Shown here one piece after another: positions 28,748-38,301 of a DNA stretch of 41,753 bases. A program made the position numbers and the translations under genes. Positions within the stretch are counted from its first letter, which is position 1. Each line of letters opens with the position of its first letter. The notes beneath the pieces are model-generated. The model was not told where the DNA came from. It ran no database searches and saw only the letters and a program-made list of their open reading frames with translations. Source of the stretch: Candidatus Rokuibacteriota bacterium (lineage in GTDB: Bacteria > Methylomirabilota > Methylomirabilia > Rokubacteriales > CSP1-6); NCBI GenBank assembly GCA_003221515.1, contig QHSI01000088.1:1-41753 (forward strand), in the 5' to 3' direction.

Positions 28748-29400
28748 CGGATCTTGGTCTTTTCCCGCCACGGACAAAGCGCCCGCACCGGGCAGGCCGG
28801 ACAAAGCGGCTTGCGCGCCACGCAACAGCGGCGCCCGTGGGTAGTCAGAAGATGGCACGTGAGCGTCCACTCCCCCTTCGGAAGTACGTCAGTCAACTGG
28901 TCGTGGATCTCGTCCGGGTCCTCGGAGCGCGCCAGCCCCAGCCGCTGCGAGATCCGGAACACGTGCGTGTCCACCGCGATGGCCTGCTCACCGAACGCGT
29001 TGCCGAGAACGACGTTCGCGGTCTTGAGACCCACTCCGGGCAGCGAGGTCAGCGCCTCGCGGGACTTTGGCACCTCGCCACCATGCGTATCGACGAGCGC
29101 CCTGGCCATCCCGATGATCGAGCGAGTCTTCGACCGGAAGAAGCCGGTAGAGCGGATCTCCTGCTCGAACGTCTCGGGCGCTGCGCGCGCGTAGTGGCGC
29201 GCGGTCGGGTACTTCTTGAAGAGGTCCGGGGTCACCATGTTCACCCGCTCGTCGGTGCACTGGGCGGCGAGAATCGTGGCCACCAGGAGCTCGAGTGGGT
29301 TCCCGAAGTCGAGAGCGATCTTGGCATCGGGATAGGCTTTCTTGAGCTCGCGGATGATCTTCTTCGCCCGAGCCCGCTTGACGCCTTTCGACTCTCGCAT
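28744..29400 (-). CDS. nth: Endonuclease III
   Basis: Base-excision repair glycosylase/AP lyase for oxidised pyrimidines. 218 residues. Helix-hairpin-helix LPGVGLKTA with the catalytic lysine (K126), the catalytic aspartate in AVDTHV (D144), and the [4Fe-4S] ligands C193, C200, C203, C209 in the classic C-x6-C-x2-C-x5-C spacing. ATG at 29400 has AGGGAGG upstream. The lysine and aspartate identify a bifunctional Nth rather than MutY. Confidence 0.97.
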   Translation of the reverse strand: MRESKGVKRARAKKIIRELKKAYPDAKIALDFGNPLELLVATILAAQCTDERVNMVTPDLFKKYPTARHYARAAPETFEQEIRSTGFFRSKTRSIIGMARALVDTHGGEVPKSREALTSLPGVGLKTANVVLGNAFGEQAIAVDTHVFRISQRLGLARSEDPDEIHDQLTDVLPKGEWTLTCHLLTTHGRRCCVARKPLCPACPVRALCPWREKTKIR

Positions 29401-29475
29401 TGGCGGCCTCCCTAATTCGCAGCCGCGCCTCGGCCGGCGGGGCCCCAGCCGGACGACGGCTTGCGGCGCGCCCTA

Positions 29476-31507
29476 CTAGGGCTTCGTCGTGATCCTGACG
29501 GCCTCAGGCGTGACGTCGACGCGTCCGATGCGCACCGGCACCGGCAGACGCCGGGCCAGCCTCGGCGACGGATCGTAGTTTCGCACCACCCAGTTCACGA
29601 ATGTCGACGGAAGAGGGATACCCCCGACGCTGACGTGCTCGGCGACCAGCGTGAACGGACGGTCGTCGGCTGGCAGCAAACGAATACGAGCCGCCACGTC
29701 GGGCCCGGGCTGAGTGATGACGAAGGCGGCGGCGCCAGGCTCGAGTTTCACCGAGGCCCCCCTGAACTCCTTCAGCTCTCCGAGGAACGCCTGCAGGTCC
29801 TTCTCGCGGACGGTCACCTGCTCGATCGCGACACGCCCGGCGTCGAGGGGATCGAGGCGCCCCGCCGTGTGGACCGCGAACGGGTTCACCAGGACGTCCT
29901 CGAATGCCACGCGTACGTCGTGGACACGCAGGCGAGCCGCCTTGGGGCGCCGGAACTCACCGACGACGGCCGACGCGGCGCGGATCTCGATGCGGCCAAC
30001 TCGTCCCTTGAGAATCGTCTCGTCGTGGACGACGCGGACCTCGAGTCCTTCGACGTCGCGCGCGACGTCGGCGAGCGCTTCGCGCACCGCCGCTTCCACC
30101 TCGCGCGAGAGCGCCGCGGGTGTCGCGTCGGCCGCCTCGGTGAGTCGGCGCGCCCGCACGCTCCCGGTCGATCCGTCCGGCAGTGGGAAATCGGCAATAA
30201 TCGGGTAGACGCGGGCGAGATGTGGGTCGTCGCGCAGCCGTTCGCCGACGCGTCGCGGCTTCTCGACCGTCCACGAGGGGCCGAGCGCGCCCGTCTTGAG
30301 AATCATGTACTCCACCCCGATCGGGTCGCCCTCCCAGGCGCGCACGAACTCGAGCGGCAGTCCGTCCCGGGCGGCGTAGTATCTGAAGTTGCTCACCGAG
30401 AAGAGGTTGTCGTTCGGGACGACGCTCACGGTGGCCGCTCTGCCGCCGCTGTCGCGGCTGATCAGCCCCAGGATCTCCCGGTGGTGCCAGTCCCCTCTCC
30501 GTGGCGCCGACTCCACCACGAGCGGCACGCCGACCCAGGGCAGCGTGAGTCCTCGCGGGAACGCGGACGCGGTCACGCCGACCTGGAGGGCGCAGACGAC
30601 GCCCAGGATGATTCCGGCGACGCGGCGCCCACGAGGGGGAACGCCGCCGAATCCTAAGCCCGCGAGGACCGCAGCGATCGGCAGCAGCGGCAGCGTGTAT
30701 CGCAGGTCCTTGTTCTGGAGCAGCTGGAGCAGGACGAAGGGCGCCAGCAATGCGGTCACGATCAGCCCCTGTCGCCGCCAAAGGGCCACGACGAGTCCGG
30801 CCGCGCACAGGAGGACTGCCAGGATTCCGAACTGAGGAGCGAACCAGGTCGGGTAAACGAGGAGTGCGCTGCTAGTCAGCGGCTCCGGCTTGCCGGCCTC
30901 CGCCGCCTGCTTGAACGAACGGCTGGTGATCTGGGCCAGGAGTCCGAAGAGTCGGGGGCCGTACCACGGCGCGCTCACGACGGCCCCGACCAGGACCGCC
31001 AACGCCACGTTGATCCAGGCGCCGGCTCTTCTGGTGCGCGCCACTAACAGGACAAGCGGCGCCAGTACGTACGCCGCGAATGTGGGCTTCGTCAGCATTC
31101 CCAGGCCCAAGAGTCCGCCGGCCACGAGGGACCAGCCGCCGTGCGTGAACCCGTCCGTCTTCAGCAGCACGAGGATCGTCAGGGGGACCAGCGCGGCAAG
31201 CGGCAGGTCGAGCTGAAACCTCAACGACGAGAACACCACGAACGGCGCGGTCCCGAAGATGACCGCGGCGACGACCCCCTCGGTGCCCCCCGCCACGTGC
31301 CGCCCAAGAAGATACACGGCCGCCATGCCGAGGCCGAGGAACGCGAGAACCACGGCCTGCGACCCGATCGCATCCGATGGCGCCAGCCGGTACACGAGCG
31401 CGGCAGCGCAGGGCACCACGGGCGGATAGAAGGTCGATCGTCGCGAGCGCCGCCAGAGCTGCGAAGGCGCCCGCGACGATCGCGCGCTCGCGCGCCACGG
31501 CGGTCAC
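29476..31507 (-). pseudogene. GT39-like membrane glycosyltransferase with fused DUF2993-like domain, 5' part broken
   Basis: Polytopic membrane protein of the dolichyl-phosphate-mannose/ArnT-like (GT39) type. GTG at 31507 overlaps the aminotransferase stop (GTGA) and encodes an N-terminal hydrophobic helix (residues 2-25). Near 31430-31445 the frame changes: the family sequence resumes in another frame at TFYPPVVPCAAALVY and stays open to 29476. The loop that should hold the catalytic acidic residues between the first two helices is missing. About ten membrane helices follow (to about position 30550), then a soluble loop region. From about 30130 to the end is an extra domain of about 210 residues, with alternating hydrophobic strands, resembling DUF2993/LmeA-type lipid-binding domains (tentative). 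A substrate cannot be named. Confidence 0.7.
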
Positions 31508-32661
31508 CGCCGCGCGGAGAGGAACCGCGCGATCCGGTCGAGGCCTTCCTGGATCCGCTCGACGGAGGACGCGTACGAGAACCGCAGATAGCCCTCGGCA
31601 TTGGCGCCAAAGGCGGCGCCCGGCGTGACGGCGACGTGGGTCGCATCGAGGATCTCGTAGGCGAGACTCACGGAGTCGGACGACAGGTGGCGGGCGTTCG
31701 CCAGAACGTAGAACGCTCCGGTCGGCTCGGCGCCGACCCCGAAGCCGATGGACCGCAGGCCAGCGATCATGGCCCGCCGGCGTTCGTCGAAGATCGCGCG
31801 GAACCGGCGGCTGTCCTCACCCGCCTCACGAAGCGCGGCGACTCCCGCCCACTGCACGAACTCGTTGGTCGAGATGAAGAAGTTGCCGTAGAGCTTCTGC
31901 AGCGCGCGGATGTGCTCGCGCGGCCCGATCACCCAGCCCAGGCGCCAGCCGGTCATGGCGTAGGCCTTCGAGAAGCCGTTGAGGACGAGCGCCCGGTCGG
32001 TGAACTCGAGAATGGTCCGGTCCGGCGCCTCGTAGCTGAGGCCGTGATAGATCTCGTCGGAGACGATCAGCGGTCCGTGCTCTCGCCCGAGCTCGGCGAT
32101 CGCCGCCATGCGCTCGGGGGACAGCACGGTGCCCGTGGGATTCGCCGGCGAGTTGATCACGATGGCCCGCGACCGAGCGGTGAGCCGCTCGCGGATCGCC
32201 TCGGGCCGGTACTGGAAGCCGTCTTCCTCGGTCACTCCGACGTAGACCGGTCGTCCGTCGGCGTATCGGATGAAGTTCGGGTAGCACGCGTAATACGGGT
32301 CGCTCAGCACGACCTCGTCGCCGGGATCGAGCAAGTGGCCGAAGAGGAGCAGCATCGCCGGCGAGGTTCCGGCCGTGACCAGGATCTGATCCGGTGAGAC
32401 GTTCACGCCATAGGTCGTCACGTAGTGCTCTGCGATCGCCTCGCGCAGCGCGAGGATCCCGAGGCTGTGCGTGTAGCGAGTGCGACCATCCTTGAGCGCA
32501 CGCTGGAGTGCCTCCCGGACCACGAGGGGCGCCTCGAAGTCGGGCTCGCCAAACTCCAAATGGACCACGTCGATGCCAGCTCGCTCCAGCGCCTCGGCAC
32601 GCTCACCCATCTCGACGGCCAGGAAGGGCTCGATCTCCAGGATGCGCCTCGCGAGGTTCAC
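31504..32661 (-). CDS. Class I/II aminotransferase (aspartate aminotransferase family)
   Basis: PLP-dependent fold type I aminotransferase, 385 residues. Conserved features: GEPDFEAP near residue 38, YTHSLGILALREAI, NPTGTVLS (Asn 174 region), SDEIYHGLSY (PLP-binding Asp202/Tyr205) and the Schiff-base lysine K232 in NGFSKAYAMTGWRLGW. Resembles the AspC/AlaT-like group; substrate (aspartate, alanine or an aromatic acid) cannot be fixed from sequence. Ends with a GTGA overlap with the GT39 gene and begins 4 bases upstream of the GT2 stop, so these genes form one message. Confidence 0.92.
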   Translation of the reverse strand: MNLARRILEIEPFLAVEMGERAEALERAGIDVVHLEFGEPDFEAPLVVREALQRALKDGRTRYTHSLGILALREAIAEHYVTTYGVNVSPDQILVTAGTSPAMLLLFGHLLDPGDEVVLSDPYYACYPNFIRYADGRPVYVGVTEEDGFQYRPEAIRERLTARSRAIVINSPANPTGTVLSPERMAAIAELGREHGPLIVSDEIYHGLSYEAPDRTILEFTDRALVLNGFSKAYAMTGWRLGWVIGPREHIRALQKLYGNFFISTNEFVQWAGVAALREAGEDSRRFRAIFDERRRAMIAGLRSIGFGVGAEPTGAFYVLANARHLSSDSVSLAYEILDATHVAVTPGAAFGANAEGYLRFSYASSVERIQEGLDRIARFLSARR

Positions 32662-33371
32662 CGGCCCCTCCAGATGCGCAACCGGGCTCGCACGATCTGG
32701 TTCACCATCCCCGGTCCGTGACGCAGCACAGCGACCTTGCTACCCGCCTGATCTGCCCAGTTGATCGGCACCTCGACGATCCGGCACCCGCTCGCCTGGG
32801 CCAGCAGGAGCAACTCGACGTCGAAGGCGAAGCCCCGTGTCACGAGCGCGCCGAAGAGTCGCTCGGCGACCGCGGCGGTGAACAGCTTGAAGCCACACTG
32901 TGAATCGGCGATGCCCTTGAGGCCGCACCGGGCGACCAACCAGTTGAATACCCGCCCGGCCACGACCCGATGGCGAAGGGCGGTGACCGACACGGCCGCG
33001 TCGACCAGAACCCGGGAGCCAATCACCACGTCGGCGCCGGCCGCCAGCGCTGGCTCGAGCCGCTTGAGCTCAGCGATTGGGGCGGCGCCGTCGGCATCCG
33101 CGAAGAGCCGGTGCTCCCCCTTGGCCGCCAGCATTCCCGCCCGTACCGCGGCGCCCTTGCCCTCGTTTCGCGGAAGGCGCAGGACCCGGACCGTGGCGCA
33201 CCGCCGTGCCTCGACCAGCTCTGGCGTGCCGTCGGTCGAGCCGTCGTCGACGACGATGACCTCGTACGGGTCGCCGCGCCCTTCGAAGTACTGCACGATC
33301 TCGTCGAGGTACGGCGGCAGACGATACACCTCGTTGAACGCCGGGACGATCACCGACCATCGAGGTGTCAC
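32658..33371 (-). CDS. Family 2 glycosyltransferase (dolichyl-phosphate glucosyltransferase-like)
   Basis: 237-residue GT2 (GT-A fold) enzyme. VIVPAFNE at the start, VVDDGSTDGT, the DXD-like FADADGA (residues about 90-96) and ADSQCGFKLF, FAFDVELL and the C-terminal VPINW are the pattern of Alg5/DPM1-like prenyl-phosphate glycosyltransferases. It has no membrane helices, so it is probably a soluble or peripheral enzyme that loads a sugar onto undecaprenyl phosphate. GTG at 33371 overlaps the malic-enzyme stop (GTGA). The GT39-like gene two genes downstream could be the lipid-linked sugar user (inference). Confidence 0.88.
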   Translation of the reverse strand: MTPRWSVIVPAFNEVYRLPPYLDEIVQYFEGRGDPYEVIVVDDGSTDGTPELVEARRCATVRVLRLPRNEGKGAAVRAGMLAAKGEHRLFADADGAAPIAELKRLEPALAAGADVVIGSRVLVDAAVSVTALRHRVVAGRVFNWLVARCGLKGIADSQCGFKLFTAAVAERLFGALVTRGFAFDVELLLLAQASGCRIVEVPINWADQAGSKVAVLRHGPGMVNQIVRARLRIWRGR

Positions 33372-34801
33372 CGGATGCCGGCGACGTCCCGGCGCGGCCG
33401 CCGCCGGGCGGTTGCGGTCTCGGCCGCGGCGCGCACCACCCCCTCGGCGACTGCGGGCGCCACGCTCTTGTTGAACACGCTGGGGATGATGTACTCCTCG
33501 CTCAGCTCGCTCCGGCTCACGCACGCCGCGAGCGCCCGGGCCGCCGCGAGCTTCATCTCGTCGTTGACCGATCGCGCGCGGGCGTCCAACAGTCCTCGGA
33601 AGAATCCAGGGAAGCACAGCACGTTGTTGATCTGATTCGCATAGTCCGAACGCCCCGTTGCCATCACCCGAACGCGCTTGCCCGCTTCCTCCGGCCGAAT
33701 CTCCGGCTCCGGATTCGCCATGGCGAAGACGATCGGGTCGCGGGCCATCCGGCTCAGGTCGCGGACGGTCAGGATCCCGGGCACAGAGAGGCCGATGAAG
33801 ACGTCGGCACCCGCCAGGGCGTCGCCGAGGCTTCCCACGATCCGCCTGGGGTTTGTGGAGGTTGCGGCCCACCGCTTCATGAAGTCCATGCCCTTGGTTC
33901 GGCCTCGATGGATCGTCCCGTGCTCATCGACACCGATGATGTCGCGAACCCCCATGGACTGGAGGATCTTGATCGTGGCGGTGCCCGCCGCGCCTACGCC
34001 TGTCACCACCACTCGGATCCGCCGCGCTTCCTTACGGACGATCTTCAGTGCGTTGAGCAGGGCGGCCAGCACGACAACCGCCGTCCCGTGCTGGTCGTCG
34101 TGGAATACGGGGATGTCGAGCTCCTTGCGCAGCCGATCCTCGACCTCGAAGCACCGCGGCGCGGCGATGTCCTCGAGATTGATGCCACCGAAGGCCGGGG
34201 CGATCAGCTTTACGGTCTCAACGATCTTGTCGGGTTCCTTGGTCGCGAGGCAGATCGGAAACGCGTCGACGCCGGCGAACTCCTTGAAGAGCATCGCCTT
34301 ACCTTCCATCACCGGCAACGCCGCCTCCGGCCCGATGTCGCCCAGGCCGAGCACCGCGGTCCCGTCGGTCACCACGGCGACGGTGTTCTTCTTGATCGTC
34401 AGGGAGAAGGCGCGCTCACGATCGTCCCGGATGGCCAGGCATATCCGAGCCACGCCTGGCGTGTACGCCATCGAGAGGTCGTCTCGAGTACGGATCGGTG
34501 CCTTGTTGCGGATCTCGATCTTGCCGCCGAGGTGCATGAGGAAGGTCCGGTCCGAGACCGCGCCGACACGGATACGCCCGACGCGCCTCAACCGGTTGAC
34601 GATCTGCTGCGCGTGAACGCCGTCGCGCGCCTTGACCGTGATGTCACGCTCGGTTCGGTCACGCGTCGTCTCGACCAGGTCCACGGCTCCGATGTCGCCT
34701 CCGGCATCCCCGATCGCCGACGCGACCCGACCGAGCATCCCAGGACGGTTCGGAATCTGGAGCCGAACGGTGAAGCTGTAACTCGCGCTCGGGGTGATCA
34801 C
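33368..34801 (-). CDS. NAD(P)-dependent malic enzyme with N-terminal ACT domain
   Basis: Oxidative decarboxylation of malate to pyruvate. 477 residues. ACT domain at about 8-80 (FTVRLQIPNRPGMLGRV), then the malic domain with MAYTPGVARICLAI, TDGTAVLGLGDIGPEAALPVMEGK and FHDDQHGTAVVVLAAL, and the NAD-binding domain with VVTGVGAAGTA. The ACT domain suggests allosteric control by an amino acid, unidentified here. GTG at 34801 is the first start giving the ACT domain and has no clear Shine-Dalgarno; a TAGAAT -10-like box lies 7 bases upstream, hinting at a leaderless mRNA. The C-terminal phosphotransacetylase domain of long forms is absent. Confidence 0.93.
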   Translation of the reverse strand: MITPSASYSFTVRLQIPNRPGMLGRVASAIGDAGGDIGAVDLVETTRDRTERDITVKARDGVHAQQIVNRLRRVGRIRVGAVSDRTFLMHLGGKIEIRNKAPIRTRDDLSMAYTPGVARICLAIRDDRERAFSLTIKKNTVAVVTDGTAVLGLGDIGPEAALPVMEGKAMLFKEFAGVDAFPICLATKEPDKIVETVKLIAPAFGGINLEDIAAPRCFEVEDRLRKELDIPVFHDDQHGTAVVVLAALLNALKIVRKEARRIRVVVTGVGAAGTATIKILQSMGVRDIIGVDEHGTIHRGRTKGMDFMKRWAATSTNPRRIVGSLGDALAGADVFIGLSVPGILTVRDLSRMARDPIVFAMANPEPEIRPEEAGKRVRVMATGRSDYANQINNVLCFPGFFRGLLDARARSVNDEMKLAAARALAACVSRSELSEEYIIPSVFNKSVAPAVAEGVVRAAAETATARRRPRRDVAGIR

Positions 34802-34808
34802 GCCGTCG

Positions 34809-34814
34809 ATTCTA
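34809..34814 (-). promoter_or_regulatory. -10-like TAGAAT immediately upstream of the malic-enzyme GTG
   Basis: TAGAAT matches the -10 consensus at five of six positions and lies 7 bases before the GTG, the distance at which the start codon would be the first transcribed base. No matching -35 was found. Confidence 0.35.
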
Positions 34815-35078
34815 CATTCTTGGGCCCGCCCCCGTGAGCGGCCATCGCCCGCGCCCCGCCTGGAACTTGAGCACCAGCGACCGGGTTGTTGCGTTGGCGA
34901 AGCGGGAATGGCTGTAGAGGAAACTCCCGTGAGCCCCTCCGTGAAAGACCTGATCGATTGTCGTAACCCAGATGGGCTATGCCTAGCGAAGACCACCCCA
35001 GCCCTGGCGCCGGCAAACTCTCGACGTGATCGTGAATTGTCCTCGCCGAGAGCCGGTCAGAGCGATGATACGCGGGAC

Positions 35079-35098
35079 CGGGCAAGAATCTGCCCGGA
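35079..35098 (+). other. 7-bp hairpin in the rpoD upstream region
   Basis: CCGGGCA, loop AGAATC, TGCCCGG: a perfect 7-bp inverted repeat ending 66 bases before the rpoD ATG. No U-tract follows. It could be an operator or RNA hairpin; function unknown. Confidence 0.45.
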
Positions 35099-35145
35099 CG
35101 TGAAACGCCAGGCACCGATTGCGCATCTGAACCAACAGGAATCTG

Positions 35146-35151
35146 TATAAA
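35146..35151 (+). promoter_or_regulatory. -10-like TATAAA just upstream of rpoD
   Basis: TATAAA lies 13 bases before the ATG of rpoD, which would leave a leader of only about 7 bases. A -35 (TTGCGC) is present but 21 bases away, which is too far. Tentative. Confidence 0.25.
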
Positions 35152-35164
35152 GACTGGTGACACG

Positions 35165-36658
<1,494 letters not shown>

Positions 36659-36667
36659 GTTGATTTA

Positions 36668-36692
36668 CTGGGGGCCGCGAAAGGCCCCCCAG
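36668..36692. terminator. GC-rich hairpin between convergent rpoD and the biotin-carrier gene
   Basis: CTGGGGGCC, loop GCGAAA, GGCCCCCCAG: a nearly perfect stem with one bulged C, 10 bases past the rpoD stop. No U-tract in either direction, so probable but unproven terminator. Confidence 0.5.
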
Positions 36693-36740
36693 ACCCCCAG
36701 GGACGACCTCCTCGCCGAGGGTGCTCGCGACGTCGACCTC

Positions 36741-36956
36741 CTACTCCAGCACGGCGACGACGTCGCCTTCCTGAACGGTCTGACCTTCCTGCACCTTGAT
36801 CTCCTTCACCGCGCCGGCCCGAGGCGCCTCTACGGGGATCTCCATCTTCATGGACTCGAGCACGATCACGGCGTCGCCGGCCGCGACGCGATCGCCGGGC
36901 TTCGTGGGGATCTGGAACACGACCCCGGTGATGTGGGCCTTGATCTCCTCAGGCAT
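36741..36956 (-). CDS. Biotin carboxyl carrier (biotinyl/lipoyl-attachment domain) protein
   Basis: 71-residue single-domain carrier. The biotinylation motif ESMKM is at 34-38 with the acceptor lysine K37, flanked by GDRVAAGDAV and KVQEGQTVQEGDVVAVLE, i.e. only the attachment domain without the Pro/Ala linker of AccB. Its ATG lies 8 bases inside the end of the biotin carboxylase gene, so the two are translationally coupled. Likely carries the carboxyl group from the biotin carboxylase to an unseen carboxyltransferase. Confidence 0.93.
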   Translation of the reverse strand: MPEEIKAHITGVVFQIPTKPGDRVAAGDAVIVLESMKMEIPVEAPRAGAVKEIKVQEGQTVQEGDVVAVLE

Positions 36957-38295
36957 TGAACGCTCCTTGTTCGAGCATCTGGGTGTGCACTCGGCCCTGC
37001 CGGAACTCGTTGCTGGCGATGACGCGGCGGAGGAACGGGATCGTGGTGCGGACGCCCTCGATCGCGCTGCCGTCGAGGGCGTCCGCCATGCGCTGGACCG
37101 CCTGCGCCCGCGTCGGCGCGTGGGTCACCAGCTTCAACAGCAGCGGATCGTAGTGGACGGACACCGTGCTTCCCGCGTCGATCCCGGATTCGATCCGGAT
37201 GCCGTCCCCCGAGGGCAGGACCAGCTTCGACACCGTGCCCGGCGACGGCAGGAAGCCCTTCGCCGGGTCCTCGGCATACACGCGACACTCGACCGCCGCC
37301 CGGCCTTGGACAATCTCGGTCTGGGACCATGGCAGCTGCTCGCCCGACGCGACCCGGAGCTGGGCGACGACCAGGTCGAGCCCCGTGGATTCCTCCGTGA
37401 CCGGGTGCTCGACCTGGAGCCGGGTGTTCATCTCCAGGAAGTAGAACTCCCCGCTCTCTGAGACGAGAAACTCCATCGTCCCCGCGTTCGTGTACCCGAT
37501 GGCGAGCGCGCCGGCCACCGCCGCCCTCGTGAGGCCCGCCTTGCTCGACTCCGAGAGGTTCGGCGCCGGCGATTCCTCCACAAGCTTCTGGTGGCGCCGC
37601 TGGATCGAGCACTCACGCTCGTGCAGGTGTACCACCCGCCCCGAATCGTCGCCGAAGACCTGGATCTCCACGTGCCGCGACCGCTCCAGATAGCGTTCGA
37701 CGTAGAGCTCCCCTGAGCCGAACGCGGCCTGGGCGCGACGCGAAGCCGTCGTGAACGCCGTCGGAAGTTCGGCCTCTTTGCCGACGCGCGCCATGCCAAT
37801 TCCACCGCCGCCGGCCGCCGCCTTCAAGATGACCGGAAAGCCGACATGACCTGCCACACGCTGAGCCTCGGCGGCGTCCGCGACCGGCGTGAAGCTTCCG
37901 GGCAAGACCGGGACTCCTGCCGCCGCCATCAACCGGCGCGCTTCGATCTTGTCGCCCATCTTTCGGATCGCGTCTGGCTTGGGGCCGATGAAAACGATGG
38001 TCGCGTCCCGGACCGCCTGGGCGAATCGCCAGTTCTCCGAGAGAAAGCCGTAGCCGGGATGGATCGCGTCGGCCCGCACCTGCCGCGCTGCCTCGAGGAT
38101 ACGCTCGGCACTGAGGTAGCTCTCGCGGGCCGGGGCCCCGCCGATCGGCACAGCCTCGTCGGCGTCGCGCACATGGACGGCGTTGCGATCGGCCTCGGAG
38201 TACACCGCGACGGTCCGGATCCCCAGCTGACGGCAGGCGCGGAACACCCGTCGGGCGATCTCTCCCCGATTGGCAACCAGGACGGCGCGAATCAC
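36949..38295 (-). CDS. Biotin carboxylase subunit (acetyl-/propionyl-CoA carboxylase type)
   Basis: ATP-dependent carboxylation of biotin. 448 residues. N-terminal domain with LVANRGEIARRVFRA, IHPGYGFLSEN and FIGP; ATP-grasp domain with the glycine loop AAAGGGGIGM, the ERECSIQRRHQK and MNTRLQVEHPVTE motifs (catalytic Arg/Glu); and the C-terminal domain to about 448. Stand-alone AccC-like size, not a fused alpha subunit. ATG at 38295, 6 bases past the preceding gene. No carboxyltransferase gene is present in the cluster, so the acyl substrate is unknown; the name accC is not assigned because the acetyl-CoA role is unproven. Confidence 0.93.
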   Translation of the reverse strand: MIRAVLVANRGEIARRVFRACRQLGIRTVAVYSEADRNAVHVRDADEAVPIGGAPARESYLSAERILEAARQVRADAIHPGYGFLSENWRFAQAVRDATIVFIGPKPDAIRKMGDKIEARRLMAAAGVPVLPGSFTPVADAAEAQRVAGHVGFPVILKAAAGGGGIGMARVGKEAELPTAFTTASRRAQAAFGSGELYVERYLERSRHVEIQVFGDDSGRVVHLHERECSIQRRHQKLVEESPAPNLSESSKAGLTRAAVAGALAIGYTNAGTMEFLVSESGEFYFLEMNTRLQVEHPVTEESTGLDLVVAQLRVASGEQLPWSQTEIVQGRAAVECRVYAEDPAKGFLPSPGTVSKLVLPSGDGIRIESGIDAGSTVSVHYDPLLLKLVTHAPTRAQAVQRMADALDGSAIEGVRTTIPFLRRVIASNEFRQGRVHTQMLEQGAFNA

Positions 38296-38301
38296 CGCCG
38301 A

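Larger units (their letters stand above)
34802..35164. other. Divergent intergenic region between malic enzyme and rpoD
   Basis: 363 bases without a credible gene. The contents I can support are a -10-like box on each flank (34809-34814 minus, 35146-35151 plus) and a hairpin at 35079-35098. No tRNA, riboswitch or other known RNA could be recognised. A short GGGA/TCCC pairing around 34904-34927 is too weak to call. Confidence 0.6.

Noticed and set aside
34802-34870. A tmRNA-like string (TCGACGG) and tRNA-like T-loops upstream of the malic enzyme
   Set aside because: Only a short match; no acceptor stem, no tag frame, and no foldable cloverleaf could be drawn.
34900-34960. An RNase P or riboswitch-like GAGGAAACTCC stretch on the plus strand
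   Set aside because: A single short motif without the surrounding conserved helices of any RNA class I know.
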